Shown: positions 1-7,530, numbered from the stretch's first letter. The stretch: 9,565 nucleotides of DNA from Candidatus Solincola jinzensis (GCA_015711875.1 MU158536.1:1-9565), one strand, 5' to 3'. Notes: generated by a model from the letters alone, not told the origin. Program-made: numbers and translations.

Positions 1-457
1 CGAGCCCCCCGCTGGCGCCGGCCATCCCCCATGCCAGCATCTGCCAGGGAGTCCAGGGCCCATGGCCCAGGAAGATGTTGCTGAGCAGAGCGGCAAGGGC
101 TCCCACCATGAAACCCGGCTCGGCCCCGAAAACGCAGCCGGCGAGGACGGCGATGAAGGTCGCGGGCTGCAGGCCGGGGATGGCGGCGAAGAGAACCCTT
201 CCCGCCGCCCCCGCCGCGGCCATGGCTCCCACCACCGCCACCTCGCGGGAGCCGTAATCCCCTTCCTCGAAGCGGACGAAGAGAACGGCCAGCAACAACA
301 CGGCCAGGAGAAGGGAGTTCAAAGACCACCCGTCGAACGGAGATACTCCCCTGACGCCCAGGAAAACCAGCACCGCCACCAGGCAAAGCAGCACGTACCT
401 GGCGTATCTCAACCCGACACGCCCACCAGCTCCTCCCGCTGCCCTAGCGTGGGACAC
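1..457 (-). CDS. ECF transporter substrate-binding S component (partial, C-terminus outside window)
   Basis: This is a membrane protein that would bind the vitamin and dock on EcfT. About 152 residues are visible before the left edge cuts it. The chain starts with a basic segment, then two hydrophobic helices (about residues 20-60), a short acidic loop containing FEEGDYGSRE, and further helices. The segments GRVLFAAIPGLQP, GFMVGALAALLSNIFLG and GPWTPWQMLAWG match my recollection of ECF S components of the cobalamin (CbrT-like) type. I chose the GTG at 457 because a GGGAGGG ribosome site lies six bases upstream. An ATG at 478 in the same frame is an alternative, but its GGAG directly abuts the start codon. 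It overlaps the end of the ATPase gene by 14 bases (35 with the alternative start), so translation is probably coupled. B12 specificity is inferred from family motifs, the DUF4430 neighbour and the riboswitch upstream. Confidence 0.8.
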   Translation of the reverse strand, partial: MSHARAAGGAGGRVGLRYARYVLLCLVAVLVFLGVRGVSPFDGWSLNSLLLAVLLLAVLFVRFEEGDYGSREVAVVGAMAAAGAAGRVLFAAIPGLQPATFIAVLAGCVFGAEPGFMVGALAALLSNIFLGHGPWTPWQMLAWGMAGASGGL

Positions 458-2339
458 CGCGACCCTCCCCCATTTCATCTCCGTCAAGTAGGGCGGCGAG
501 CAGCTCCACGGCCTCTTCCTCCCGCAACGCCTCCACCCCGAAGCCGCTCAGAAGCCTGTTGGCCTGCGGCGAGAAGAAAAGGGAGTCGCCCAGCACGGCA
601 TGCGCCGGCCCCTCGGCCACGATGCTCCCATTGCCCATTATGGCCGCCCTTTCCGCCAGCGAGGCCGCGAACTCCACGTCGTGCGTCACCACGAAGGCCG
701 TGCCGCCTGAGTCCCGGTACTCCCGCAGCAGCTCCGTTACGGCGTGCTTGTTGCGGTGATCCAGCCCCCGCGTGGGCTCGTCCATCACCAGCAGCTCCGG
801 CAGGGGAGGGAGCAGTACGGCGGCCAGGAGCACCTTTTCCCTCTCCCCGGTGCTCAAGTCATGCGGGTTCCGCCGCGCCAGGTGCGAGATCTGCATGAGC
901 TCCAGTTGCCGGTCCACCGCCTTTTCCGCCTCCTTCCCGTCGCGACCCCGCAGCCGTAAGGTGCGCAACAACTCCTCGCGTACCGTGGGGCACACGAAGT
1001 AGCTGCCAGGGTTCTGCGGGCAGTATCCCAGGCGAGGGGCCAGGGAGGGAAGCCGTTCCTGGGTCGGCTCCTCTCCGAAAAGCAAGACCTTTCCCCGCGA
1101 GGGAGCGAGGAGCCCGAGCATGCAGCGCAGCAACGTGCTCTTCCCCGCGCCGTTCTCTCCCAGCAGCGCCATACCGGTGCCTCCCTGAAGGGAGAGGTCC
1201 AGGCCCTTGAGGGCTTCCGGCCCCTCCGGGTATACGAGCCACAGGCCGCGGGCACGGAAAAGCTCCCCCGCCCCGCGGTCAAGGTGCCCGTCCGGCTCCG
1301 GTCGCGAGGCCGCGGGCCCCGCTTGGAGGCGCTTGCCGCCTCCCCGTACGGCGCCACGCAATCCTTTTCCTGGGATGCGGTCGAGAAAACCGCGCGCGCT
1401 GGATCCCGCGTCCGGGGTAAGCGCGCGGACTGCGTCCCTTTCGTGGTCGCCGGCCCCCGGATCCAGAGGAGCAAGGGCGTAGCTCCCGGGACGGTCGCCG
1501 GGGCCGACCGGGGGCCTCTCCTTGAGCGCGCTCAGCAGCCTCCTCCCCTCGTTCACGGTCAATGGTAGTTCCTTCCACCCAGCACGCGCGAACACCCTGG
1601 TCACCGGAGGCATGAAAGCGTCGTCGCGCCGGGCGCACCACGCCGCCGCCTCGCGCGGCCCGCCATCGTAAAGGATGCGTCCCTCCTCCATGTAGACGAC
1701 CCGTGTGGCGTAGTGGTAGCAGCGCTCCAAGCGGTGCTCGCTCATCACCACCGTGGTCCCCGTCTCCTCGTGCAGGCGGCGCACCAGCGTCAGCAGGTCC
1801 TCGGCGCTCAGGGGATCGAGCTGCGAGGTGGGCTCGTCCAGGACCAGGATGGAGGGATGCATGGCCATGACCGAGGCCAGCACCGTTTTCTGCATCTCTC
1901 CCCCCGACAGCTCGGGGATGAAGGAGCGGCGCAGGCGTGAAAGGCCCAGGCCCACCAGCATCTCCTCCATCCTCTTGCTGATGACCTGGGGCGGAAGCCC
2001 CGCGTTCTCCATGCCGAAGGCGATCTCCCTCTCCACCGTGGTGCTGACCAGCTGCCCCTCCGCGTCCTGGAAGACCATGCCCACCTCCGAGGCCATCTCG
2101 CGGGGCTCGCTGGCGAGGACATCGCGGCCGGCCACCGTCACCCGCCCCCTTATCCTCCCGCCATGGAAATGCGGCACGAGGCCGTTCATCAGCCGCATAA
2201 GGGTGGTCTTTCCGCATCCCGTGGGACCGGTGAGGAGCACGAACTCGCCCCTTTCCACCCTGAGGCTTATCTCTCTCAGGGCCGGCTTTTCCTCCCCCGG
2301 ATAACGGAAGGTCACATCCTCGATCTCCACCAGTGCCAT
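444..2339 (-). CDS. ecfA: ECF transporter ATPase, two ABC domains fused in one chain
   Basis: This protein is the energy-coupling ATPase of an ECF vitamin importer, with both nucleotide-binding domains in one 631-residue polypeptide. Domain 1 has Walker A GPTGCGKT (38-45), Q-loop FQDAEGQL (90-97), signature LSGGE (144-148), Walker B ILVLDEP (164-170) and a switch histidine in MSEH (H202). Domain 2 has Walker A GENGAGKST (394-402), Q-loop CPQNP (about 440-444), signature LSTGE (495-499), Walker B LLVMDEP (516-522) and switch H553 in VTHD. All catalytic motifs are intact in both halves, so the chain could form an internal A1-A2 heterodimer. A Gly/Arg/Pro-rich, probably disordered linker spans about 275-360. 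The ATG at 2339 (MALVEIEDVTF) is preferred over an in-frame upstream start at 2399, because family homology begins there and GGAAGAG lies just upstream. It overlaps ecfT by 28 bases. ECF modules more often use two separate ATPase genes, EcfA1 and EcfA2. Confidence 0.93.
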   Translation of the reverse strand: MALVEIEDVTFRYPGEEKPALREISLRVERGEFVLLTGPTGCGKTTLMRLMNGLVPHFHGGRIRGRVTVAGRDVLASEPREMASEVGMVFQDAEGQLVSTTVEREIAFGMENAGLPPQVISKRMEEMLVGLGLSRLRRSFIPELSGGEMQKTVLASVMAMHPSILVLDEPTSQLDPLSAEDLLTLVRRLHEETGTTVVMSEHRLERCYHYATRVVYMEEGRILYDGGPREAAAWCARRDDAFMPPVTRVFARAGWKELPLTVNEGRRLLSALKERPPVGPGDRPGSYALAPLDPGAGDHERDAVRALTPDAGSSARGFLDRIPGKGLRGAVRGGGKRLQAGPAASRPEPDGHLDRGAGELFRARGLWLVYPEGPEALKGLDLSLQGGTGMALLGENGAGKSTLLRCMLGLLAPSRGKVLLFGEEPTQERLPSLAPRLGYCPQNPGSYFVCPTVREELLRTLRLRGRDGKEAEKAVDRQLELMQISHLARRNPHDLSTGEREKVLLAAVLLPPLPELLVMDEPTRGLDHRNKHAVTELLREYRDSGGTAFVVTHDVEFAASLAERAAIMGNGSIVAEGPAHAVLGDSLFFSPQANRLLSGFGVEALREEEAVELLAALLDGDEMGEGRGVPR

Positions 2340-3229
2340 CTCTTCCAGCTCCCAGAGACGAAAAGAAAGGAAAGGAAGGTGGCGGACAACAGCCCCCACG
2401 CGAGGAAATCCATCCCAGTCAGGGGATTGGAGAGCGTGGGAAAGAAGGAGTATCCGCTATCCCCCACGGCCGCCGTGACCGCGGCGCCGATGATCCCCAG
2501 CGAGACAAGGGCGGCGACGAGATCGCGAGGGCGCAACCGCCGTCTGCGGTAACGCGTGCGCCGTCGCGACCCGAAGCCCCTGGCGCTCATGGATTCCGCG
2601 ATGGAGGCGGCGCGGTCCAGCGCGCCCTGGAAAAGCGAGAGCAGAAGGGGGAGATGCGCCCTGGCGCGGGCCGCGATTCCTCCTCCCTGCAGGGGGTCGC
2701 CGCGCGCCAGCTGCGTATCTCGCATCTCCCTCGCCTCCACCACCATGCTGGGGTAAAGGCGCACCGCCATGGCCGCCGAGAGAGAGGAGCGGAAAGCCAG
2801 CATGGACAGCAGCTCCAGCAGGTCGTCGGGGTTGACTGCCAGGGCCACGATGCAGCAGGCGGCCACCACGGTGAACAAGCGCACCCCTGCCGCCAGGCCA
2901 TAAACGAGCGCCTCCAGGGTTATATTGAGATCGCCCCACAATGGCAGATGGGGGCCGTACACGAGCACATGCTCTCCCGCGTTGTTGACCAAGGGGTTTA
3001 TCAAAGCCACCAGCAGGGCCATACAGGCGGCGGCACATAACAGGGGCTTCCCGTTCCCCAGGACCTCCGCCTGTGCCAGCATGGCGACCACTGCGGCGCA
3101 GATGGTAACGGTGTACAGGGGGTTCTCCATGACCAGGACCGCGGCAAGCGTGGAGGCAACCAGCGCCAGCGCGGCGATGGGATGCAGCCCGTGCAGCAGG
3201 GTGTCTTTCTCTCGGTAAACGGGCAACAA
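2312..3229 (-). CDS. ecfT: ECF transporter transmembrane coupling subunit EcfT
   Basis: EcfT is the membrane scaffold that links the ATPase domains to the S component. The protein is about 305 residues with several hydrophobic segments: early helices at about 15-55 and 63-85, one at about 115-135, and C-terminal helices at about 240-260 and 275-292. Two Ala-Arg-Gly motifs, in QLARGDPL (about 175-177) and SMSARGFG (about 216-218), are the EcfT coupling motifs that contact the ATPases. A strongly basic loop (RRRTRYRRRRLR) follows the second. No ATG lies near the start. The TTG at 3229 has GGGAGG eight bases upstream and begins just after the DUF4430 stop. A TTG at 3250 in the same frame would overlap that gene by 17 bases. 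Its 3' end overlaps ecfA by 28 bases, so the genes are clearly in one operon. Family assignment is firm; the exact start is not. Confidence 0.92.
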   Translation of the reverse strand: MLPVYREKDTLLHGLHPIAALALVASTLAAVLVMENPLYTVTICAAVVAMLAQAEVLGNGKPLLCAAACMALLVALINPLVNNAGEHVLVYGPHLPLWGDLNITLEALVYGLAAGVRLFTVVAACCIVALAVNPDDLLELLSMLAFRSSLSAAMAVRLYPSMVVEAREMRDTQLARGDPLQGGGIAARARAHLPLLLSLFQGALDRAASIAESMSARGFGSRRRTRYRRRRLRPRDLVAALVSLGIIGAAVTAAVGDSGYSFFPTLSNPLTGMDFLAWGLLSATFLSFLFVSGSWKRWHWWRSRM

Positions 3230-3233
3230 CCCT

Positions 3234-4229
3234 TTATCCTCCCTCTCCAACCTCTAACGGCAGGGATAAGGATCCCCCTTCCGGGGGGAACACCAGTCCC
3301 GGAACCGGCGCAGGGACGCGGGAATGTTCGCCCAGAAGCTGGTCCATGGCCTTTCGCAGTCCCGCCTCGTCACTGCCCGTGATCACCAACGCCGACGCCT
3401 CCTCTCCCAGCCTCGGGCCGAAGCCCTGCACCAGGCCAACGGAGCCGCTCACGCCTCTCACCTCGGCGCCTACGTCGTCAAGCAGGCGCAGCTCTCCGTC
3501 CTCAAAAAAGGCGAAAAGCCCGAGGCGGGCATGGCTCTGGAAGGCGTCCCGCACCATGTCGACGATGGCCAGTTCATCCCACGCGCCCACCAACAGGGCG
3601 TATTCCCCCTTCTCGGGCCTCCACTCAGCGCTCAACTCCAAGAGGCGGAGGGGAGCCGCCGACCAGGGAGCCAGAAAATCCGCAAGCTCCTCTCCCAAAC
3701 CGCTCCTTCCCGGGGCGTAGGCCACCGTGATGCTCTCCGGGGCCCCTGCGTAACCATGCACGAAGGGCTCGGGAAAACAACCCGCCAGCACGGGCGTGAA
3801 CATGGAGTATTCCCAGTTGTGGAAGTCGAATATAAGCCAGTCGCCCTCGCGTACCTGGTATGCGCCCGCACCCACATCCGCCATCTGGCCGTTAACGTAG
3901 AAAAACCAATCCCTCTTGCGGCCCGTCCCGCCCTCGTACTGCGAGGCTACGCCGTCAACCGCTTGAATAAATCCTCCGCCGTATGCGGTATCGACCTCAG
4001 CCACCTCCCGCAAGGCATCCATGGCGCTGGAATTCTTCCTTATCCCGAAGTCGGCATCCTTCATGACGACCTTCCCGAAGTCCTTGCAGACCGTCACCCT
4101 GATGGCGATGGTTCCGCTTTTTGCGTTCCACGGCATGAACGCGCAGCCCCGAACAAGAAAAAACACCGCCAGCGCAAAAAAGGCTACCGCTGTGACGCGC
4201 CATATCCAGTTATACGCTTTTCCTTTCAT
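3234..4229 (-). CDS. Membrane-anchored DUF4430 (transcobalamin-like) protein
   Basis: The 331-residue protein starts with a short basic tip and a hydrophobic helix (about 9-31), so it is probably an exported, membrane-anchored protein. Cys29 in LVRGC could be a poor lipobox, but the Arg before the Gly is atypical. Residues about 42-140 match the DUF4430 fold, with FGKVVMKDADFGIRKNSSAMDALRE, a DWFFYVNG strand and GAYQVREGDWLIFDFHNW. Pfam DUF4430 is related to the C-terminal domain of the cobalamin carriers transcobalamin and intrinsic factor. The remaining residues (about 145-331) are a domain I do not recognise, rich in short hydrophobic strands (SITVAYAPG, ALLVGAW, SALVITGSDE). It heads the operon with ecfT, ecfA and the S component. 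That placement suggests an extracellular corrinoid-capturing partner for the transporter. The ATG at 4229 has GGGGAG about eleven bases upstream, a slightly long spacing. Confidence 0.8.
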   Translation of the reverse strand: MKGKAYNWIWRVTAVAFFALAVFFLVRGCAFMPWNAKSGTIAIRVTVCKDFGKVVMKDADFGIRKNSSAMDALREVAEVDTAYGGGFIQAVDGVASQYEGGTGRKRDWFFYVNGQMADVGAGAYQVREGDWLIFDFHNWEYSMFTPVLAGCFPEPFVHGYAGAPESITVAYAPGRSGLGEELADFLAPWSAAPLRLLELSAEWRPEKGEYALLVGAWDELAIVDMVRDAFQSHARLGLFAFFEDGELRLLDDVGAEVRGVSGSVGLVQGFGPRLGEEASALVITGSDEAGLRKAMDQLLGEHSRVPAPVPGLVFPPEGGSLSLPLEVGEGG

Positions 4230-4572
4230 CGCGCAAACGGCTCCCCGTTTCCCGGGCCTCTAGAGCATAAACTCATTACTCGAGCGTCAGCACGCCTGTT
4301 GCTCCGTTTCATATGGTAAATGTCACCGTTTGAACATCCATCCGCAACGCCTGCTTCCCTCCGAACGAGCCCTTTACTTTTATGGCAATATGACGCATAC
4401 CATCTAGCCAACATCTGGTTATAGACAAGCCCTTTGATCTTCTACCTGTCCCTTCCCCTGATCCGTGATCGATAGCATGCCATTCCACAAGCGTTTTATT
4501 CGCGCCCATTTTCTCCGGAGGGAGTCTTCTCTCTCATCCGCGACCCTTTTTCGCACTTTCCCTGGTCCCCTC

Positions 4573-4601
4573 CTTATGCGGGAGAGGAAACTCTCGTTCA
4601 A
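4573..4601 (-). promoter_or_regulatory. Weak candidate promoter for the DUF4430-ecfT-ecfA operon
   Basis: On the minus strand, TTGAAC (4601-4596) and CATAAG (4578-4573) are separated by 17 bases. Each matches the sigma-70 consensus at four of six positions. The spacer contains an inverted repeat, GAGAG and CTCTC around TTTC. It lies about 340 bases before the DUF4430 start codon, which would leave a long leader. This could be chance; it is listed as the best sigma-70-like match I found in the gap. Confidence 0.15.
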
Positions 4602-4626
4602 CTGCGACTTATTCGGGCAAGCGGTC

Positions 4627-4654
4627 GGGCGGGGAAGCCCGAGCCTCCCCGCCC
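4627..4654. terminator. Strong GC-rich hairpin, possible terminator or attenuator
   Basis: The arms GGGCGGGGAAGC and GCCTCCCCGCCC form a 12-bp stem around a four-base loop. On the minus strand the one imperfect pair becomes G-U and the loop reads UCGG, so the RNA hairpin would be very stable. No U-run follows on either strand, so it is not a textbook intrinsic terminator. It sits between the propeller gene and the transporter operon, about 195 bases past the propeller stop codon. Confidence 0.3.
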
Positions 4655-4740
4655 CGCCGGCTGCTGGTACCGGCCTGTCGACCGCGAGGTCAAGTGGGAC
4701 CGCTGACCCATAAGCCTATCGCAGAGCCGGAGAATCCTTC

Positions 4741-4760
4741 CCCGCAATAAGGTATGCGGG
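4741..4760. terminator. Hairpin about 90 bases after the propeller gene
   Basis: CCCGCA and TGCGGG form a six-base-pair stem around an eight-base loop, just downstream (minus strand) of the propeller-gene stop. No U-run follows, so a role in termination or mRNA 3'-end protection is only a guess. Confidence 0.2.
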
Positions 4761-4847
4761 CGAGTTCCCTTCTTGCCCTTTACGACTCCCCGCCCGGATA
4801 CCGTCTAACGGTGAACGGAGACCTCCGCCTCGTGCGCTGAGTGCCTA

Positions 4848-7460
4848 CTAGTAGATCTCGCTCAGGGTGGCGCCCCTGGTGCAATGCCCGCCGTTCCAGC
4901 TATGCGCGCCAAGCCCCTGATAGTCGAAATACATGGCCCTTTCCACCACCACGCCACGGTCAGAGCTGATGGCGTAAGCCCTCTCCGTGGGCTGAGAGCT
5001 GGAAAGCGGGATGGTGAAGCGCTGGCCGGCCGTCACCGTGTATTCCTCGGCCTGACCGTCGCCGAAAAGCGGGTTCACCGTGACCACCGCATCTTCCTTA
5101 CCAGGGTTGGATATGCAGACGTACTGGTCGAAATGGGGATCGGTGTATCCCTCCGCGAGGCACCAGTAGTTGCTCGGCATGGCGGCGCCGACCACGCATG
5201 AGCCCCCGTCCCAAGCTCCGCGGTAGTTGAAATACACGGGGCGTTCCGCCAGCACGGGCTGGCTCGATTTCACCGCCAGGCCCAGCTCCTTGCCCGCTCC
5301 CGCCTCCAGGTTGACGCTCAAGGTGCGGCGGGTATGCGCGGGGACGCCATACTGCTTCGTCACCGGGGCCTCACCCTGGTACAGATAGGTCACATCCACC
5401 AGAGCATCCTCATCCCCGTGGTTGGCCAGGCACAGCCACTCCTCGAAGCCCTCGCCGGTGTAGCCCTCGGCGAAGTACCAGTCGGTGCCGGCTTCCGGCG
5501 CTCCCACCACGCAGTGCCCGCCCGTCCAGCCATGTGATCCCATACCCTGGTAGGAGAAGTACATGGGACGTTCCGACACCACGGGGCGGTTGCTCTCCAC
5601 CGCGATGGAGACGTCGCGGTCCTCTCCCGCCTCGTCGTTAACGCTGAAGGTCACGCGGCGGTTTCCCGGCACGTAGTACACCTTCTGCAACGGGTCTCCC
5701 TCGGGATAGATGTAGGATACGTTCACCGTCGCCAGCTGGTCCCCGAAGTTGGCCAGGCAAAGCCACTCCTCGAAGCCGTCGCCGGTATAGCCCTCGGCGA
5801 AATACCAGGTGGTGAGGGGATCGTCCGCTCCCACCACACAGTGTCCTCCCGTCCAGGAATAACCTCCCCTTCCGCGATAATCGAAATACACCGGGCGTTC
5901 CGCCACCACCGGCTTATCGGAGCTGACCTTGATGGAGACCTCCATGCCTTCTCCCACGACGCTCTTGACGTCCACGGTCTTACGGGTGCCCGCTTCCACC
6001 CCGTATACCAGGGTCTCAGGGTCCCTTTCTCCGTTGAAGAGATAGGTCACTTCAACGGTGGCGTCGTCCTCCTTGCCGCTGCCGGGGTTGGCGAGGCACA
6101 GCCACTCCTCGAAGCCGTCGCCGGTATAGCCCTCGGCGAAATACCAGTCGTAGGAGGTCGGCCGGTATTCCTCGTAGGCGTAGAGCCGGCCGTCCGCGGT
6201 GGTGTAGACCAGGCCGCCCGTGATCACGGGGTCGCCCCCGCCCTTCTGCTGCACGTACCACAGCTCGCTGCCGGTGCGGGCGTCCAGGGCGCCCACGCCC
6301 TTGTTGTGCGCCCAGGCGGTGGTGTCGAAGCTGCCGGCGTAGAGATAACCCGTGGTGGGCGAGAGCACGCAGTTGCCGTTATAGGCGCCCCAGTTGGGGT
6401 TGTCCCATACCAGCTCGCCGCTCTCCTTGTCGAAGGCGTAGAAATGGTTGCCCCCCACGGAGTAGTCGTTGCCGCATATGTAAAGGGTGCCGCTGTTGGG
6501 GTCGATGAGAGGAGTCCCCGACGAGCCCCAGATGGGCTGCTTCCAGGCTTGCTCCGCCTTATCGCCCTTATCCTCTACACGGTAGAGGTTGCTGATGGGA
6601 CCGCCGTAGGCGAAGTCGCTGAAATACAGGCTGCCGTCGTCCAGGGCTATAGAGCCGGCGACGTCGTAATCAGCCTTGAACTCCCATTTCTTGGAAGGTG
6701 TTGCGGCGGAAACGTCGAGGCAATGCACCTTGCCGTTCACCGGGCTTCCGAAGGCGGCGTGCTGGGGGACATAGAGCCGGTTGCCGGCATCGTCCACCCC
6801 GGGCGCCCCTATGGCCGAGGAGCCGGCGTCGAGATCGAAGGCCCACAACACCGCGCCGGTGGCGGCGTTCAAACCCAGGTACCTGCCGTAGATGTAGTCG
6901 CCCACCACCACCACCTTGGTGTCCGCGGCGTTGGTGTACATCACGGGGTCGCTTATGATCACCGAGTTTCCCATGGGCGCGCCGCTCGGGGTGATGTCGG
7001 TGGCCCACAACACATCCCCCTGATTCTGCGCGTCCAGGCAGTATACCGTCTTCCCGCAGCCGATATAGAGGCGTCCCTGGTCGTAGAGAGGGCGCGCCTT
7101 CGAGCCCATGCCCCCGGCCCACTCCAGTTCCTTCTGCCAGATGAGGGAACCGTTGCCGGCGTCAAGGGCGACAACGCTGCTGTTCTCCCCTGGAGGCGTC
7201 CAGGGGTCGTTCCCGGCGAACAGGTAGGCCACGCCATCCGCGATGCGCGGCCCCGTGCCGTCCTTGATGCGGTAGTCGGCGCTCTCGAAAAGCGGCTGCG
7301 TTCCCTGCGCGGCCGCCACTTCCCCGCGCGCGACCCTGGGCAGGGAAGCCAGGCCAGAAAAAGCCAGGGCTAAAGTCATGCCTAACGTAAGCGCCACCAT
7401 GAGGCATGCCTTCGGCCATTTACGGGCAGCAATATCCCGTTCTCTTTTTCCCGCGTCCAT
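4848..7460 (-). CDS. Secreted PQQ-type beta-propeller protein with four C-terminal tandem repeats, under a B12 riboswitch
   Basis: The 870-residue protein begins with a basic stretch and a hydrophobic segment (about 18-40), a likely signal peptide or anchor. Residues about 60-432 carry PQQ/BamB-like blades of the form ALDAxxGxxxW: VVALDAGNGSLIW (96), VYCLDAQNQGDVLW (139), YLGLNAATGAVLW (194), VHCLDV..KKW (245), FYAFDKESGELVW (340) and GVGALDARTGSELW (388). I see six or seven blades. Residues 439-864 hold four tandem repeats, each opening with WYFAEGYTG..FEEWLCLAN and closing with YFxYxG..GGHCVVGA. These resemble the Actinobacterial DUF5719-like surface module, though I am not sure of that name. 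No catalytic site is apparent, so an adhesive, structural or ligand-binding role is more likely than enzymatic. The ATG is well supported by AAGGAGG six bases upstream. The cobalamin riboswitch directly upstream implies expression under B12 limitation. Direct B12 binding is not shown. Confidence 0.85.
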   Translation of the reverse strand: MDAGKRERDIAARKWPKACLMVALTLGMTLALAFSGLASLPRVARGEVAAAQGTQPLFESADYRIKDGTGPRIADGVAYLFAGNDPWTPPGENSSVVALDAGNGSLIWQKELEWAGGMGSKARPLYDQGRLYIGCGKTVYCLDAQNQGDVLWATDITPSGAPMGNSVIISDPVMYTNAADTKVVVVGDYIYGRYLGLNAATGAVLWAFDLDAGSSAIGAPGVDDAGNRLYVPQHAAFGSPVNGKVHCLDVSAATPSKKWEFKADYDVAGSIALDDGSLYFSDFAYGGPISNLYRVEDKGDKAEQAWKQPIWGSSGTPLIDPNSGTLYICGNDYSVGGNHFYAFDKESGELVWDNPNWGAYNGNCVLSPTTGYLYAGSFDTTAWAHNKGVGALDARTGSELWYVQQKGGGDPVITGGLVYTTADGRLYAYEEYRPTSYDWYFAEGYTGDGFEEWLCLANPGSGKEDDATVEVTYLFNGERDPETLVYGVEAGTRKTVDVKSVVGEGMEVSIKVSSDKPVVAERPVYFDYRGRGGYSWTGGHCVVGADDPLTTWYFAEGYTGDGFEEWLCLANFGDQLATVNVSYIYPEGDPLQKVYYVPGNRRVTFSVNDEAGEDRDVSIAVESNRPVVSERPMYFSYQGMGSHGWTGGHCVVGAPEAGTDWYFAEGYTGEGFEEWLCLANHGDEDALVDVTYLYQGEAPVTKQYGVPAHTRRTLSVNLEAGAGKELGLAVKSSQPVLAERPVYFNYRGAWDGGSCVVGAAMPSNYWCLAEGYTDPHFDQYVCISNPGKEDAVVTVNPLFGDGQAEEYTVTAGQRFTIPLSSSQPTERAYAISSDRGVVVERAMYFDYQGLGAHSWNGGHCTRGATLSEIY
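4869..6146 (-). repeat. Four tandem ~105-codon repeats inside the propeller gene
   Basis: The units are 6146-5826, 5807-5499, 5480-5184 and 5165-4869, covering residues 439-545, 552-654, 661-759 and 766-864. The 60 bases that open units 1 and 2 (6146-6087 and 5807-5748) are identical at 58 positions on DNA level. Unit 3 is close to these. Unit 4 is the most diverged (YWCLAEGYTDPHFDQYVCISNPG) and ends in GGHCTRGA. The pattern fits recent duplication or gene conversion among the first three units. Confidence 0.9.
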
Positions 7461-7466
7461 GCACTA

Positions 7467-7474
7467 CCTCCTTA
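7467..7474 (-). promoter_or_regulatory. Strong ribosome-binding site of the propeller gene
   Basis: On the minus strand TAAGGAGG lies six bases before the ATG at 7460. It fixes the start codon. It sits 57 or more bases past the riboswitch terminator, so regulation is expected at transcription rather than by hiding this site. Confidence 0.8.
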
Positions 7475-7530
7475 CCCTCTTTCCACACACTCTTTTCCAT
7501 CCCATCGCACCCGGTAGGCGCTGCCGCGGG

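Larger units (their letters stand above)
4230..4847. other. 618-bp intergenic region without a convincing gene
   Basis: This lies between the stop of the propeller gene and the ATG of the DUF4430 gene, both on the minus strand. ORFs here are short (60-82 codons), lack homology I can recognise and have no persuasive ribosome sites. The propeller-proximal part holds several hairpins (4741-4760, 4627-4654 and a small one at 4801-4811). I searched the minus strand by eye for a second cobalamin aptamer, a T-box, a TPP, glycine or cyclic-di-GMP element, and a tRNA, and found none. The DUF4430-proximal part (4261-4500) is visibly less GC-rich and may hold a promoter. Confidence 0.6.

Noticed and set aside
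62..898. Plus-strand 278-codon open frame
   Set aside because: It lies antisense to the S component and EcfA genes, is very rich in Pro, Arg and Ala, and has no family resemblance. It is a GC-driven shadow.
2340..2399. Longer N-terminus for EcfA starting at 2399
   Set aside because: The extra 20 residues lie inside the ecfT coding sequence, show no ABC homology, and the ATG at 2339 starts exactly where the family begins.
3324..4319. Plus-strand 331-codon open frame opposite the DUF4430 gene
   Set aside because: The minus-strand protein has a DUF4430 domain and operon context. The plus-strand one has neither and runs into intergenic sequence.
4230..4847. A second cobalamin riboswitch in front of the DUF4430 operon
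   Set aside because: AGGGAAC at about 4765-4771 on the minus strand suggested one, but there is no B12-box core, no matching closing stem and no 3' element.
5841..7373. Plus-strand 510-codon open frame opposite the propeller gene
   Set aside because: The minus-strand frame has a ribosome site, a signal peptide and clear repeats. The plus-strand product is a mirror of those repeats with no recognisable domain.
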